Source of the DNA: Rhodobacteraceae bacterium EL129
Lineage (GTDB): Bacteria > Pseudomonadota > Alphaproteobacteria > Rhodobacterales > Rhodobacteraceae
Assembly: GCA_900313005.1 (NCBI GenBank)
Contig: ONZJ01000002.1
Span: 975,001 to 1,039,000 of the forward strand
Direction: 5' to 3'
DNA length: 64,000 nucleotides
The notes beneath the pieces are model-generated. The model ran no database searches and had not been told where the DNA came from. It saw only the letters and a program-made list of their open reading frames with translations. A program made the translations under genes and the position numbers. Within the stretch, counting starts at the first letter, position 1. Each line of letters starts with the position of its first letter. Shown here piece after piece: positions 1-8,141 of the stretch.

Positions 1-485
1 AGGGTCGCGTCCGTGATATCCCCTGGATGCACCCCAACATTCGCTGGTCCATCGCCTGAAAGATCAAGCGTTTTGGCCCAACACTCAGGCTGCCCAGCCA
101 GGGCCTGCGCGCCATAGAGCATTGCAGCACCAAGCGCGGTGGAGGGGTCGTTGATATGGGCGCCCCGCGTGGTCAGCAGATGGGAGATAACGGTTTGGAT
201 CGCCTCGGGTGTGTCGAGCGCCACCCAATCAATCAACTGTCGTTGCTCATAGAGGCCGCTCCATTCAAACACCATCAGACGGACGGGTACTTTGGGGGTG
301 CTGAGCAGTGCATTTTGCACCTCAGAATCGCTTAGCGCCGCTGCCAACCCATCCAATTGCAATCGGTATTCCGCAGCATCAACTGAGCCTGATACATCCA
401 GCCCCAAGGCCAGCGCCTGACGGCACTCTGCTGTCGCGTGACCCGATATCAGGCCCAGCAGCAAAGCCCAAAACGCAGATTTCAC
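1..485 (-). CDS. DUF1194 (VWA-like) secreted protein, 3' part outside window
   Basis: The C-terminal part lies beyond the left edge of the window. It starts at a GTG (485-483) that overlaps the upstream gene's TGA by four bases (GTGA), which suggests translational coupling. The readable part has a short hydrophobic signal peptide, then ALALGLDVSGSVD, a VWA-like metal-site motif (DxSxS), and later a YGAQAL...LDLSGDG stretch. It is a clear paralogue of the gene just upstream (482-1201), with the same order of motifs, so the two look like a tandem duplication. It is probably exported to the periplasm. The function of DUF1194 proteins is not established. I am confident of the family and less so of the exact start. 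Confidence 0.8.
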   Translation of the reverse strand, partial: MKSAFWALLLGLISGHATAECRQALALGLDVSGSVDAAEYRLQLDGLAAALSDSEVQNALLSTPKVPVRLMVFEWSGLYEQRQLIDWVALDTPEAIQTVISHLLTTRGAHINDPSTALGAAMLYGAQALAGQPECWAKTLDLSGDGPANVGVHPGDITDAT

Positions 486-1201
486 CCAGGTTTTCCTGCG
501 GCGCTCTTGGGCCTGGGCCGCTCCAACCTGCCGAAGATGATGTCGTTCACCTCGCGGTAGAGCTTGCGGGTCATTGCGGATTGGAAATCTTCAAAACTGG
601 CGGCTGAAATGACAAAGGCATTGGGGCCGTGCAAAATACGGCTTTGATAATAGTGCAGAACATCCACATTCTGCGTCAGGATTGCCAGACCATTCACAGT
701 CACGTTCTCAAACGGGAAATTGGCATAGGCTTCGGGGGCATCATAGCCGTAGTTGTTGATTCCATCGCCCGAGACATCAATCACCTTGCGCGTGCAATCG
801 GGCGCACGGGTGAGCAGGGTCGCCCCATACCCCAAAGCCTGTCCCACGGCCGTGGGGAAATCATCATGGCTGCGCTCCATCTTGGCGAGCAAGCGCACCG
901 CTTCGTCAATGTCGTCCTCTGACCTCAAGCGCATCCAGTCCATGTGTAGCTTGTGCTGATTGAAACCGCTCCATTCGTACACTGCCAGGGCCACATCGCC
1001 CTGCGCCCCGCTCAGAATCGCATGGCGCACTTCGGGCGCATTCAGGGCCGAGGCCAAGCCGACCCGTTGCAGATCATATTCGACCTCATCCACCGACGAG
1101 GACACATCCAACGCCAAGGCCAAAGCCAGCCGACATTGCTGTGCCTGCACGGGCAGGGCAGTCATCAAGGCCACGCCCAGGGTAAACAGGATGGTTTTCA
1201 T
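482..1201 (-). CDS. DUF1194 (VWA-like) secreted protein
   Basis: This 239-residue protein has a signal peptide (about residues 1-20, ending VQAQ) followed by LALALDVSSSVDEVEYD, a MIDAS-like DxSxS motif typical of von Willebrand A folds. VIDVSGDGINNYG near residue 145 is the second conserved DUF1194 block. The length is usual for the family. It overlaps the upstream DUF1287 gene by four bases (ATGA) and the downstream paralogue by four bases (GTGA), so all three are co-transcribed. The role is unknown. The signal peptide and metal-site motif point to a periplasmic, possibly cation-dependent, binding protein (inference). Confidence 0.85.
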   Translation of the reverse strand: MKTILFTLGVALMTALPVQAQQCRLALALALDVSSSVDEVEYDLQRVGLASALNAPEVRHAILSGAQGDVALAVYEWSGFNQHKLHMDWMRLRSEDDIDEAVRLLAKMERSHDDFPTAVGQALGYGATLLTRAPDCTRKVIDVSGDGINNYGYDAPEAYANFPFENVTVNGLAILTQNVDVLHYYQSRILHGPNAFVISAASFEDFQSAMTRKLYREVNDIIFGRLERPRPKSAAGKPG

Positions 1202-1818
1202 TGGCTAAGCTCCCGTAGCTGCGTGACTGCATTGCCGTCCAGTCGGGCATGGACAACCATCTGATGCACAAAGAGAATGTCCTCGGTCTGAGTGCCATTG
1301 CCGATGTTATGTGTCACCAGCGGGCGGGTGCCATCCGCGCTGCGCTGATCCGATACAATTCCGATATGAGGCAGGTTCGATCCGTTTAGACGCCAGCTGA
1401 CAATATCCCCGGTCTGAAAATCATCAGGGGTGGTGCTGGGCTCTTGCGCGGCCCCGATACGGCGCAGCAAGGTTTCCAGATTGGGCACGCGGCGGTGGTC
1501 AATGTTTCGATCTGTTGTGCTGAGCCCCCAGATTTTGGGATAGCTGGAAAAGGCCGTTTTCATATCGCGATGGACCACCAGTTGCAGATCCACATCCCAG
1601 GCATCGCGCAGCGCGCGGATCACCACATCGGTGCAGACACCGCGATCGCGCGGGACATCTCCGCCGGGAAATTCCATGCCTTGATAGGATGGATCATAAT
1701 ACACCGTCATCCCGACTTGCGCCTGAGCGGCCTGTGCCAAGGCCTGCACATCCTGCGCGACCAGAGGGACGCCCGACGCCAGCCAGACCGTCAACAGATA
1801 TGCGCCAGATTTTACCAA
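1198..1818 (-). CDS. DUF1287 family secreted protein
   Basis: The DUF1287 signature is clear: VPRDRGVCTDVVIRA with a conserved Cys, DLQLVVHRDM, and GDIVSWRL...LPHIGIVSD with a conserved His. The Cys/His pair resembles NlpC/P60-like folds, but no reaction is established for the family. I chose the TTG at 1818 because it gives a compact signal peptide ([15 protein letters not shown]...) and follows a GGAA-like site. A longer in-frame TTG start at 1845 is possible but would overlap the glyoxalase gene more and has no clear ribosome binding site. The 3' end overlaps the DUF1194 gene by four bases. It is probably exported with the DUF1194 proteins. Confidence 0.8.
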   Translation of the reverse strand: MVKSGAYLLTVWLASGVPLVAQDVQALAQAAQAQVGMTVYYDPSYQGMEFPGGDVPRDRGVCTDVVIRALRDAWDVDLQLVVHRDMKTAFSSYPKIWGLSTTDRNIDHRRVPNLETLLRRIGAAQEPSTTPDDFQTGDIVSWRLNGSNLPHIGIVSDQRSADGTRPLVTHNIGNGTQTEDILFVHQMVVHARLDGNAVTQLRELSQ

Positions 1819-2234
1819 TGTCCGGTGTTTTCCATGCTGGCCCAAGGCTCTTGCGGGGGCAGGTTGTCGCCCTTTTGCAGCAGCTCAATCGAGATGTTGT
1901 CGGGGCTGCGCACAAAGGCCATGTGCCCATCACGTGGCGGGCGATTGATGGTCACGCCATTGTCCATAAGGTGTTGACATAGATCGTAAATATTCTCGAC
2001 CCGGTAAGCGAGATGGCCAAAGTGGCGGCTGTCCGAGGGCAAACCTTCGTCGCCGTCCCAATTGTAGGTCAACTCAACCGGGCACTCCTCCTGTCCCTCG
2101 GGAGCCATGAACACCAGCGTAAATCGCCCGCTTTCATTTTCCCAACGGCGGGTCTCTTTCAGGCCGAGCAGACTAAAAAAGGCCATTGAGGCCTCCAGAT
2201 CGCTGACCCTGACCATCGTGTGCAGATACTTCAT
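1812..2234 (-). CDS. gloA: Lactoylglutathione lyase (glyoxalase I)
   Basis: A 140-residue single-domain VOC protein that opens [19 protein letters not shown], the usual start of bacterial GloA. The expected metal ligands are present as H5, E54 (PVELTY), H74 (GHLAYRV) and E117 (SIELLQ). The known family reaction isomerises the methylglyoxal-glutathione hemithioacetal to S-lactoylglutathione in the cytoplasm. The ATG at 2234 follows a GAGGAAAG ribosome binding site. The gene heads a minus-strand operon with DUF1287 and two DUF1194 genes, an unusual set of neighbours for a detoxification enzyme. It is divergent from thyA. Confidence 0.88.
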   Translation of the reverse strand: MKYLHTMVRVSDLEASMAFFSLLGLKETRRWENESGRFTLVFMAPEGQEECPVELTYNWDGDEGLPSDSRHFGHLAYRVENIYDLCQHLMDNGVTINRPPRDGHMAFVRSPDNISIELLQKGDNLPPQEPWASMENTGHW

Positions 2235-2388
2235 TTCCGAGCGCCTTTCCTCATCGTTGCCATTGATCCTAAGGTCTTTGTGCCATCCGTCCAGTCCCCA
2301 CGCCGACTGCACACGGATATTTGCACTGGAAGAGGCAGGCAGACCTGTCCTATTCTGCGCCCGAGCAGCCAACCCCGGGGGGATCCAC

Positions 2389-3180
2389 GTGCATCAATAT
2401 CTCGACGCTTTGCGCACAGTGCTACGCGAAGGGGAAACCTCGACCGACCGCACGGGCACGGGAACCACGTCCTATTTCGGGATGCAATGCCGCTATCCAT
2501 TGGCGGATGGGTTTCCCTTGGTGACCACGAAAAAGCTGCACCTGAAATCCATTGTGCACGAATTGCTGTGGTTTTTGTCAGGCGATACCAACATCCGCTA
2601 TCTGCAGGACAATGGGGTTAGCATCTGGGACGAATGGGCCGATGAGAACGGGGATCTCGGGCCAGTCTACGGCCATCAGTGGCGGCATTTTCCAACCGCT
2701 CATGGTGAGGTGGATCAGATCGCCAAGCTGGTTGAGATGATCCGCAAAAGCCCGGACAGTCGCCGTCTGATCGTGTCAGCCTGGAACCCCGGCGAGGTCG
2801 ATCAAATGGCGCTGCCACCTTGTCACACCTTGTGGCAAGTGCGCGTAAATGCGGGAAAATTGCATCTGCAATTGTATCAACGCTCCGCCGATATGTTTCT
2901 TGGCGTGCCGTTCAACATCGCTTCTTACGCTTTATTGCAGGCGATGCTGGCCCATGTCACGGGATACGAGCCGGGGGATTTTGTGCATGCGATTGGCGAT
3001 GCGCATATCTACTCCAACCATATGGACCAGGTGACCGAACAGCTGGGCCGCACGCCGGAACCATTGCCCAAACTGCGGATCAATCGACAGGTATCGTCGA
3101 TCTTTGATTTCAAATTCGAGGATTTCACCTTTGAGAATTATAGCCCTCAGGCGGCGATCAAGGCGCCGGTGGCCGTATGA
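2389..3180 (+). CDS. thyA: Thymidylate synthase
   Basis: A 263-residue ThyA, full length compared with the E. coli enzyme. It converts dUMP to dTMP using methylenetetrahydrofolate. The nucleophile motif is [10 protein letters not shown], preceded by [12 protein letters not shown], with [17 protein letters not shown] and [12 protein letters not shown] for substrate binding. The start is the GTG at 2389, placed just after a G-rich Shine-Dalgarno (GGGGGGA); an upstream extension of the open frame is not conserved-looking. It overlaps folA by four bases (ATGA), the classic thyA-folA pair, in which folA recycles the dihydrofolate that ThyA makes. Confidence 0.95.
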   Translation: MHQYLDALRTVLREGETSTDRTGTGTTSYFGMQCRYPLADGFPLVTTKKLHLKSIVHELLWFLSGDTNIRYLQDNGVSIWDEWADENGDLGPVYGHQWRHFPTAHGEVDQIAKLVEMIRKSPDSRRLIVSAWNPGEVDQMALPPCHTLWQVRVNAGKLHLQLYQRSADMFLGVPFNIASYALLQAMLAHVTGYEPGDFVHAIGDAHIYSNHMDQVTEQLGRTPEPLPKLRINRQVSSIFDFKFEDFTFENYSPQAAIKAPVAV

Positions 3181-3674
3181 TTACGCTGGTGGTGGCGCGG
3201 GCACGGAATGGGGCCATTGGCAAGGATGGGGACATTCCTTGGCATGCGTCTGAAGATCTCAAGATGTTTCAGGCGGAAACCATGGGCGGGGCGCTGATCA
3301 TGGGGCGCAACACCTGGGACAGTCTGCCGTTCAAGCCCTTGAAAGGGCGACTGAATATCGTGGTATCGCGTGATACGTCGCTGACCGAGCACGTATACTC
3401 GGATATTCCTTCCGCCATCGCTTTTGCCTATGCGCAGGGCTACACGCGGGTCTATGGGATCGGGGGGCAATCCATCTACGCCGAGATGTTGCCCCTGGCG
3501 GATCGTTTGATGTTAACCGAGGTTGACCTGGAGATTGACGAGGCTGATGCGTTCTTTCCCGAGATCCGCGAAAACGATTGGAGCGAACAGCGCCGCGCCG
3601 TGTTGCGCTCGGCCGCTCCGCATTGCGTGTTGCGGGATCTGATCCGTCGCCCAAAGGCGTCGCTGCGCACCTAG
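3177..3674 (+). CDS. folA: Dihydrofolate reductase
   Basis: A 165-residue DHFR that reduces dihydrofolate to tetrahydrofolate with NADPH. It opens [21 protein letters not shown] (read in two parts: the Met20-type loop, then the W after P), contains the catalytic acidic residue in [18 protein letters not shown] for NADPH, and [13 protein letters not shown]. It begins inside the thyA stop (ATGA), so it is translationally coupled to thyA. The C-terminal 25 residues are Arg-rich and do not resemble the usual DHFR end strand, so the last part may be divergent. Confidence 0.93.
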   Translation: MITLVVARARNGAIGKDGDIPWHASEDLKMFQAETMGGALIMGRNTWDSLPFKPLKGRLNIVVSRDTSLTEHVYSDIPSAIAFAYAQGYTRVYGIGGQSIYAEMLPLADRLMLTEVDLEIDEADAFFPEIRENDWSEQRRAVLRSAAPHCVLRDLIRRPKASLRT

Positions 3675-3781
3675 TGTCACTTGGGCGACACTGTGTTTTC
3701 AGCTCAACAAGAAATTGACATGTGATCCGGCATCCGTAGGATGACGGGCAAGCAAAAACACAACCACTAGATGGGGGCACC

Positions 3782-4072
3782 ATGAGTATCACAAAATCTA
3801 TGGCAGCAGCAGCCGCATTTGCAATGATCGCCAGCGCGGCAGTGGCCGAAATGAAGGTCTACCCCTATCACTCATCCGGCAACTATTGCCCCGACGGGTT
3901 GCAGCCTATCACCATCTCTGGCGTGATTTGCTGTGGGACGCCAAACACTAAACAGTCCTACCAGTCCGCGATGGCACATCCGACGCCCAAGAAAAAGCAC
4001 TACAAGAAAAAGCACAAGCACATGTCGCGCGCGGCTGACACCTGCCCTGAGGGGACCAAAGGCTGTTACTAA
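3782..4072 (+). CDS. Small secreted Cys-, His- and Lys-rich protein
   Basis: A 96-residue protein that I do not recognise. Residues 1-22 form a signal peptide ending AAVA. The mature part has C36 in YCPDG, a vicinal pair C50-C51, and C-terminal CPEGTKGC, separated by a very basic tract of His and Lys (PKKKHYKKKHKH). Two Cys-Pro-x-Gly units frame the protein. The arrangement would suit disulphides or metal binding in the periplasm (inference). The start follows a G-rich site (ATGGGGGCACC). It stands alone, followed by a good terminator at 4152-4177. Confidence 0.7.
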   Translation: MSITKSMAAAAAFAMIASAAVAEMKVYPYHSSGNYCPDGLQPITISGVICCGTPNTKQSYQSAMAHPTPKKKHYKKKHKHMSRAADTCPEGTKGCY

Positions 4073-4151
4073 AGCGTTTTGGGTTGTCATCGTGTCCCGG
4101 GAACAGCGCAAGATGCTGTAAGCCACTTTTCTTAAAGGACTAAATGGAAAA

Positions 4152-4177
4152 GGCGCCCTGATCTGGGCGCCCTTTTT
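4152..4177 (+). terminator. Rho-independent terminator
   Basis: GGCGCCC, a six-base loop (TGATCT), GGGCGCC, then CTTTTT. It ends the transcript of the small Cys/His-rich gene about 80 bases downstream of its stop and also separates it from the opposing cold-shock gene. Confidence 0.85.
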
Positions 4178-4271
4178 GTGCAGCTGATCACGTTTGCGGG
4201 CGAGACAAAGTCTTTGTTCGCTCCATTTCTGGAACGATGCAGACCCAACCGAAACGTGTCGTTTTTCGGGG

Positions 4272-4478
4272 TTACAGTAGCTTCAGATCGGCGGCCATCT
4301 GACGCCCATCCCGGCCGTCTTCCAGCTCAAAACTGACTTTCTGATTGTCAGCGAGGCCGGTCAGGCCCGATCTTTCGACGGCTGAGATATGAACAAAAAC
4401 ATCCTTGCCGCCATCTTCCGGTTCGATAAAGCCGAACCCCTTTGTGGTGTTGAACCATTTCACGGTGCCATTTGGCAT
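4272..4478 (-). CDS. Cold-shock domain protein (CspA family)
   Basis: A 68-residue protein made of one cold-shock domain. The nucleic-acid motifs RNP1 (KGFGFIEP) and RNP2 (DVFVHIS) are intact, and the opening [12 protein letters not shown] is typical. Such proteins bind single-stranded nucleic acid and act as RNA chaperones or antiterminators. A strong ribosome binding site (AAGGAGAAG) lies just upstream of the ATG. The leader contains two hairpins (see 4505-4542), as csp leaders often do. Several csp copies are usual in this group and this one cannot be assigned to a named paralogue. Confidence 0.93.
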   Translation of the reverse strand: MPNGTVKWFNTTKGFGFIEPEDGGKDVFVHISAVERSGLTGLADNQKVSFELEDGRDGRQMAADLKLL

Positions 4479-4504
4479 GCCGCTTCTCCTTCTTGCGTGT
4501 CTTG

Positions 4505-4542
4505 CCCGGACAGGTCCGGGGTAAAAAGTGACCTAACGTCAC
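4505..4542 (-). promoter_or_regulatory. Structured 5' leader of the cold-shock gene (candidate)
   Basis: Two hairpins lie 27-64 bases upstream of the csp ATG: CCCGGA with TCCGGG (4505-4510 / 4515-4520) and GTGAC with GTCAC (4528-4532 / 4538-4542). csp leaders in other bacteria fold in a temperature-dependent way. Whether this leader does so is only a guess from position. Confidence 0.3.
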
Positions 4543-4641
4543 CCGGGCAATCATTGCACCGATCCGACAAAAAGCAAGGAAAACCCCGTGACCTTCGGTA
4601 TAGCCGGGGCTATTCATCAGCAAAACCAAGGGGGGGATGTG

Positions 4642-4956
4642 ATGATTTTGTATGGGCTGAAGAATTGCGATACGTGCCGCAAGGCGTTGAAAGCATTGCC
4701 AGATGTGGATTTTCGCGATGTGCGCGCGGATGGCATTGATCCATCGGTGCTGAAAATTGCCTATGATCACCTGGGGGATGCATTGCTCAATACTCGCTCG
4801 ACCACCTGGCGCGGGCTGGACGAGGCGGAACGTTCGACCGATCCAATGGCTCTGCTTCAGACGCATCCCACACTGATGAAACGCCCTTTGATCCAGGCGC
4901 AGGATCAGTTTTTTGTGGGGTGGAACAAAGACATAGAATCAAAGCTGCTTGGATAA
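4642..4956 (+). CDS. ArsC/Spx-family protein
   Basis: A 104-residue protein beginning MILYGLKNCDTCRKALKAL, the ArsC/Spx thioredoxin-like fold with a CxxC pair (residues 9 and 12). The family Pro-Leu-Ile segment is KRPLIQAQDQFFVGW. The length is right for the YffB/ArsC-like branch. It lacks clear arsenate reductase Arg patterns, so a redox or glutathione-linked role is more likely than arsenate reduction (inference). The start is ATG 4642, or GTG 4639 one codon earlier, behind AAGGGGGGG. It faces away from the csp gene. Confidence 0.82.
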   Translation: MILYGLKNCDTCRKALKALPDVDFRDVRADGIDPSVLKIAYDHLGDALLNTRSTTWRGLDEAERSTDPMALLQTHPTLMKRPLIQAQDQFFVGWNKDIESKLLG

Positions 4957-5004
4957 AGCCTTCCGCGTGAGTAGGGTGTGGGCACTGGTAGGGAGTAATG
5001 TGAC

Positions 5005-5373
5005 ATGCGCAATGCAGCGATGATTTTGGGGGTGATCGGCGGCGTGATGGCCATCGTTCTGGGTTTTTTCAGCTTTGGCTACACCGAGGCGATTGAGCGT
5101 TACGGTGAAATCGAAGGCCTGGCCGAACAGGTGGACCGTGTTGGATTGACCCGCACTGTCAGCTTTCTAACCCCACTTTTTGCCATTGCGGGGGGGGCCA
5201 TGTCGCCTTCACGGGCGCTGTGGGGTGGGATCCTTATGCTGATCGCCGCGGCGATGATGTTGTATACGTTCAAGTTTAACGTCTTCACCATGTTCCCTAT
5301 CGGGCTGACTGGCCTTGCTGGTGTTCTGGCCCTGGCTGGCGGCCGCCCGGATGAACCTAAGTCTCACTTTTAG
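5005..5373 (+). CDS. Small four-helix membrane protein (DUF4064-like)
   Basis: A 122-residue hydrophobic protein with about four membrane segments (residues 5-25, 50-65, 70-90, 95-115) and a polar stretch with EAIERYGEIEGLAEQVDR after the first helix. The layout resembles DUF4064-type proteins, but I cannot confirm the family. It has no clear enzyme motif. Its last 17 bases overlap the end of the opposite-strand DoxX gene, so the two transcripts converge. Confidence 0.65.
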   Translation: MRNAAMILGVIGGVMAIVLGFFSFGYTEAIERYGEIEGLAEQVDRVGLTRTVSFLTPLFAIAGGAMSPSRALWGGILMLIAAAMMLYTFKFNVFTMFPIGLTGLAGVLALAGGRPDEPKSHF

Positions 5374-5887
5374 ATTTTGGCGACAGCAGCCGGTCCAGGG
5401 ACAAAGGTCCGGCACCTTTGATCACCAGGACGATAAACAGGAAGATCCAGAAGGTGCGTTCGTCAATGAGCGCTATGGATGTGTCAAAGAACCCACCCAG
5501 TTTGGCGCCGTGACCCGCCACATCCACCACGGTTTGGACAAGCACGAAACCGATCATTGCCAATGCCGCGAGCCGCGTTAGAAAGCCGACGAGGATCAAT
5601 ACGGGCAGCACAAATTCTGCGACTGTGCCGGCAAAAATCACCAGGCGCTGAAACAGGCTCAATTCCCCAACGTTATAGAGCGCCTCTTCTGCGGCTTTGG
5701 GGAAGATCTGCCCAAACGCACCAGCAGACGGCGAAAAGATCGAACCGTCAATTTTGAGCATGGCAGAGTTCCAGAAATAGAAGAACAAAACCAAGGCAAA
5801 CACCACTCGCGCCAGCGTCGGCAGCAGCCAATCTGCGCGATCAAGCGGCTCAAAGATGGAATTGTACAGGGATGTCAGGGCGTTCAT
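5357..5887 (-). CDS. DoxX-family membrane protein of the bufferin operon (BufD-like)
   Basis: A 176-residue DoxX protein with four membrane segments (about residues 20-38, 65-90, 95-115, 140-158), including RVVFALVLFFYFWNSAMLKI and LILVGFLTRLAALAMIG, typical of the family. It is the last gene of a four-gene minus-strand operon and its ATG overlaps the stop of the DUF2063 gene by four bases. DoxX proteins accompany many DUF2282-DUF692 operons. The membrane role in bufferin biology is not firmly known; redox or export functions are possible. It overlaps the end of a convergent membrane-protein gene. Confidence 0.85.
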   Translation of the reverse strand: MNALTSLYNSIFEPLDRADWLLPTLARVVFALVLFFYFWNSAMLKIDGSIFSPSAGAFGQIFPKAAEEALYNVGELSLFQRLVIFAGTVAEFVLPVLILVGFLTRLAALAMIGFVLVQTVVDVAGHGAKLGGFFDTSIALIDERTFWIFLFIVLVIKGAGPLSLDRLLSPKSKSET

Positions 5888-6645
5888 GTCGGTTCTCCGG
5901 TAAATATGCGTGTGATCGCGCCATGGCCGAGCAGCAAGCCAAGAAGCTGACCGAGGTCAAAAGAAGGGTCTTCTTTGAGGGCGGCATCATTGGCATCTGA
6001 AAGGGCTTCGCCGCGCATCAATGCGGCCATTGCGACGGCGGCTGGTTCAGCCAATAGATGTGGCATCGGGTCAAATTCGGGGCGCAGCACCAGCACGGAT
6101 TGCGCCGCTTTGGGCGGTTGGGATGCGCCGTCCTCGGTGTTGAACACCCAGATACCATGGATCGGCCAAGGCGAGCGTTGCAAGATCGTGCTTGGGGCGA
6201 AATCAAAGCGCGCGGCGGCCATTTCTTCTGGCGTGAGCGCTTGCAGTTCGGCCGGGTCAATCGGCGTGGAATCTGCGGCGTGGTAGGACACTCGCAAGGC
6301 TTGTTCCAACCGCGCGACATCCGGCAAATAGCCGATATGTTCCAAGGGCTTAAACCCCTCCAGAAAGCCGGGCATTTCATCGCCATACTGCGAGAGCATC
6401 GGCACCTTGGGGGGGTGTTGGCGCAGAAGCACCGACGACACTTTCTTGAAGTTCTCTTCGCCGATCAGTTTTTGGATCACCGGGAAGCTGATTTCCAATG
6501 CCTCGGTCAGCGAGGAGGCCACATTGTTGCGATAGACCGCAAAGCGCGATCCGGCGGGCTGGCCTTGCCCATCGGACAGACCCTCCGGGACCGGCTGGTT
6601 TGGATCAAGCAGCGCGGTGTGAAATTTCAGCTGTGAGACAGTCAT
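5884..6645 (-). CDS. DUF2063 partner protein of the MNIO enzyme (BufC-like)
   Basis: A 253-residue protein with an N-terminal DUF2063 domain (about residues 1-95), including [19 protein letters not shown] and [13 protein letters not shown], the block formerly called a DNA-binding domain. In characterised MNIO systems this partner helps present the precursor peptide to the enzyme. The C-terminal part ([17 protein letters not shown] and on) is the usual extension. The start ATG 6645 overlaps the MNIO gene's TGA by four bases. A longer upstream reading of the frame exists but lies entirely inside the MNIO gene. Confidence 0.88.
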   Translation of the reverse strand: MTVSQLKFHTALLDPNQPVPEGLSDGQGQPAGSRFAVYRNNVASSLTEALEISFPVIQKLIGEENFKKVSSVLLRQHPPKVPMLSQYGDEMPGFLEGFKPLEHIGYLPDVARLEQALRVSYHAADSTPIDPAELQALTPEEMAAARFDFAPSTILQRSPWPIHGIWVFNTEDGASQPPKAAQSVLVLRPEFDPMPHLLAEPAAVAMAALMRGEALSDANDAALKEDPSFDLGQLLGLLLGHGAITRIFTGEPT

Positions 6646-7499
6646 GCCGGCATCTTCTCCAGTGCGGCCGTGGCGCGCATGGCTTCGGCGGACAGGGCGG
6701 GCCAGTCGGGCACATCCGCATCCCATTCGATCAGCAGAGGCTTCGGGCCGGAACGTTCCAACGTGTAGTCCAGCAAAGTCCAGACCGGATCAGCCACCTC
6801 GCGTCCGTGGCTGTCGATCAGCAAAGGCGCACCGTGGTCGTCTTCGTCCTCGTCGTGGCCACCAAGGTGGATTTCGCCGACCAGATGCAGCGGAAAGGCA
6901 TCGACATAGGCACGTGGGTCCAGTTTCAGATTGGTTGCAGACACAAAGATATTGTTCACATCGAGCAGCAAGCCACAGCCTGTGCGTTTGGCAATCTGAT
7001 GCAGGAATTCGGTTTCCTCCATCGTGCTTTCTTCAAAGGCCAGATAGCTGGATGGATTTTCCAGCAGCATCTGACGGCCAACCACTTCCTGCACCTGATC
7101 AATGTGATTGGCGACGCGGGTCAGTGTGGCATCTGTATAGGGCAGCGGCAGCAGATCATTCAGGAAATGCGCGTCGTGGGTGGACCAGGCCAAATGCTCG
7201 GAAAAGCTGGCGGGTTGCAGCCAATCACATAGGTGTTTCAGACGGGCAAGGTGATCCTCGTCCAGGGGCATCTCGCCACCTATGGACAGGCCAACGCCGT
7301 GGACGGAGAAGGCAAAACGTTCGGCCAAGTGACGCAGTTGCGCCAGAGGGCGGCCACCGGCACCCATGTAGTTTTCAGCGTGAATTTCGAGCCATTCCAC
7401 AGGGGTCGCATTATCAAGGATATCGGCAAAGTGCTGAGGCTTGTAGCCGACCCCAGGGGCGGCGGGAAGTTCTGGAAATTTGTGGGATGTATCAAGCAT
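6642..7499 (-). CDS. DUF692 / MNIO multinuclear iron oxygenase (BufB-like)
   Basis: A 285-residue DUF692 protein, a TIM-barrel enzyme of the MbnB/TglH class that uses two or three iron ions and oxygen to modify cysteines in a partner peptide. Likely metal ligands lie in [53 protein letters not shown] and LIEWDADVP. In characterised bufferin operons the enzyme turns precursor cysteines into thiooxazole-type groups, which is the likely role here because a DUF2282 precursor is encoded just upstream. The start at 7499 lies 81 bases from the precursor stop, with a hairpin between. Confidence 0.92.
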   Translation of the reverse strand: MLDTSHKFPELPAAPGVGYKPQHFADILDNATPVEWLEIHAENYMGAGGRPLAQLRHLAERFAFSVHGVGLSIGGEMPLDEDHLARLKHLCDWLQPASFSEHLAWSTHDAHFLNDLLPLPYTDATLTRVANHIDQVQEVVGRQMLLENPSSYLAFEESTMEETEFLHQIAKRTGCGLLLDVNNIFVSATNLKLDPRAYVDAFPLHLVGEIHLGGHDEDEDDHGAPLLIDSHGREVADPVWTLLDYTLERSGPKPLLIEWDADVPDWPALSAEAMRATAALEKMPA

Positions 7500-7533
7500 G
7501 GCGGCAATGCTTTCATCAAAACTGAGGGGGTGA

Positions 7534-7556
7534 GATGCGCGAAATCTCCGCGCATC
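7534..7556 (-). promoter_or_regulatory. Hairpin between the bufferin precursor and MNIO genes
   Basis: An 8-bp perfect stem (GATGCGCG with CGCGCATC) and a 7-base loop lie in the 81-base gap between the precursor stop and the MNIO start. No U-run follows on the minus strand, so it is not a standard terminator. It could stabilise the precursor mRNA or lower readthrough, giving more precursor than enzyme (inference). Confidence 0.55.
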
Positions 7557-7580
7557 CCTATCGGTGTTAGACTGAAAATA

Positions 7581-7868
7581 TCAGCCTGGCAGATCACGGT
7601 CCAGCTCTTCGAGCGAACCCATACGGTCGCCGTCGAGTTCCATGGTTACACATGTGCCTGCGTCTACCAGTTTCCAGGCATTGCCTTGGTAATCAACGGT
7701 TGAGGAACCGGCACATGTTGTTCCTGCACCTGCTTTGCAGTCGTTTTCGCCAGCCAGCGATACGCCATAGCATTTTTCTTTGTCAGCAGCGACAGCTGTT
7801 GAAGTGTGAGCAGCCAGAGCAGCAGTTACGGCACCAGCGATTGCAACGGTTTTCATCATAGTCGACAT
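7581..7868 (-). CDS. DUF2282 precursor peptide (bufferin, BufA1-like)
   Basis: A 95-residue DUF2282 protein. Residues 1-27 form a signal peptide ending AVA, then the mature part with exactly four cysteines: C33 (EKCYGV), C44 (NDCKAG), C52 (TTCAGS) and C73 (AGTCV), the pattern of the bufferin precursors. From published work on this family, MNIO enzymes modify core cysteines and the exported product binds copper. Upstream of ATG 7868 is a good ribosome binding site (GGGAGAG). Order: precursor, MNIO, DUF2063, DoxX. The modified positions cannot be told from sequence. Confidence 0.9.
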   Translation of the reverse strand: MSTMMKTVAIAGAVTAALAAHTSTAVAADKEKCYGVSLAGENDCKAGAGTTCAGSSTVDYQGNAWKLVDAGTCVTMELDGDRMGSLEELDRDLPG

Positions 7869-8087
7869 TCGGGGTCTCTCCCTTAAAGGTTAAAGTCTAT
7901 CGCGGATCGGGGCGGTGGCAGGGGACGACTAGGTTTCTGCGTCACACCCCGTTTGGTTGCGATGACATAAAGATAACCTGTTTCACGTCGGGTGCACTTC
8001 ACGAGGCCGTTAGACACATGTGTGTTAGCGGATGTGAGCCGATGGTAAGACGGAAAGCCCTTGTTTTATTGGCGGGCAGGGCCGGTG

Positions 8088-8123
8088 GGCGAAACCCGTG
8101 TAACGAAAATTACGGGTTTCGCC
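8088..8123 (-). terminator. Stem-loop after thrS, weak terminator
   Basis: GGCGAAACCCGT pairs with ACGGGTTTCGCC, with TAA/TTA closing pairs and one unpaired base, 18 bases past the thrS stop codon on the minus strand. There is no long U-run after it, so termination may be partial. It sits between thrS and the promoter of the buf operon, which reads the same way. Confidence 0.55.
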
Positions 8124-8141
8124 GGTGATTTTCACCAAATG

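Noticed and set aside
7869-8080. Extracytoplasmic sigma-type promoter upstream of the bufferin precursor
   Set aside because: TGTGACG and CGTC-like elements are present, but the spacing (12 bases) does not fit known ECF promoters. Not claimed.
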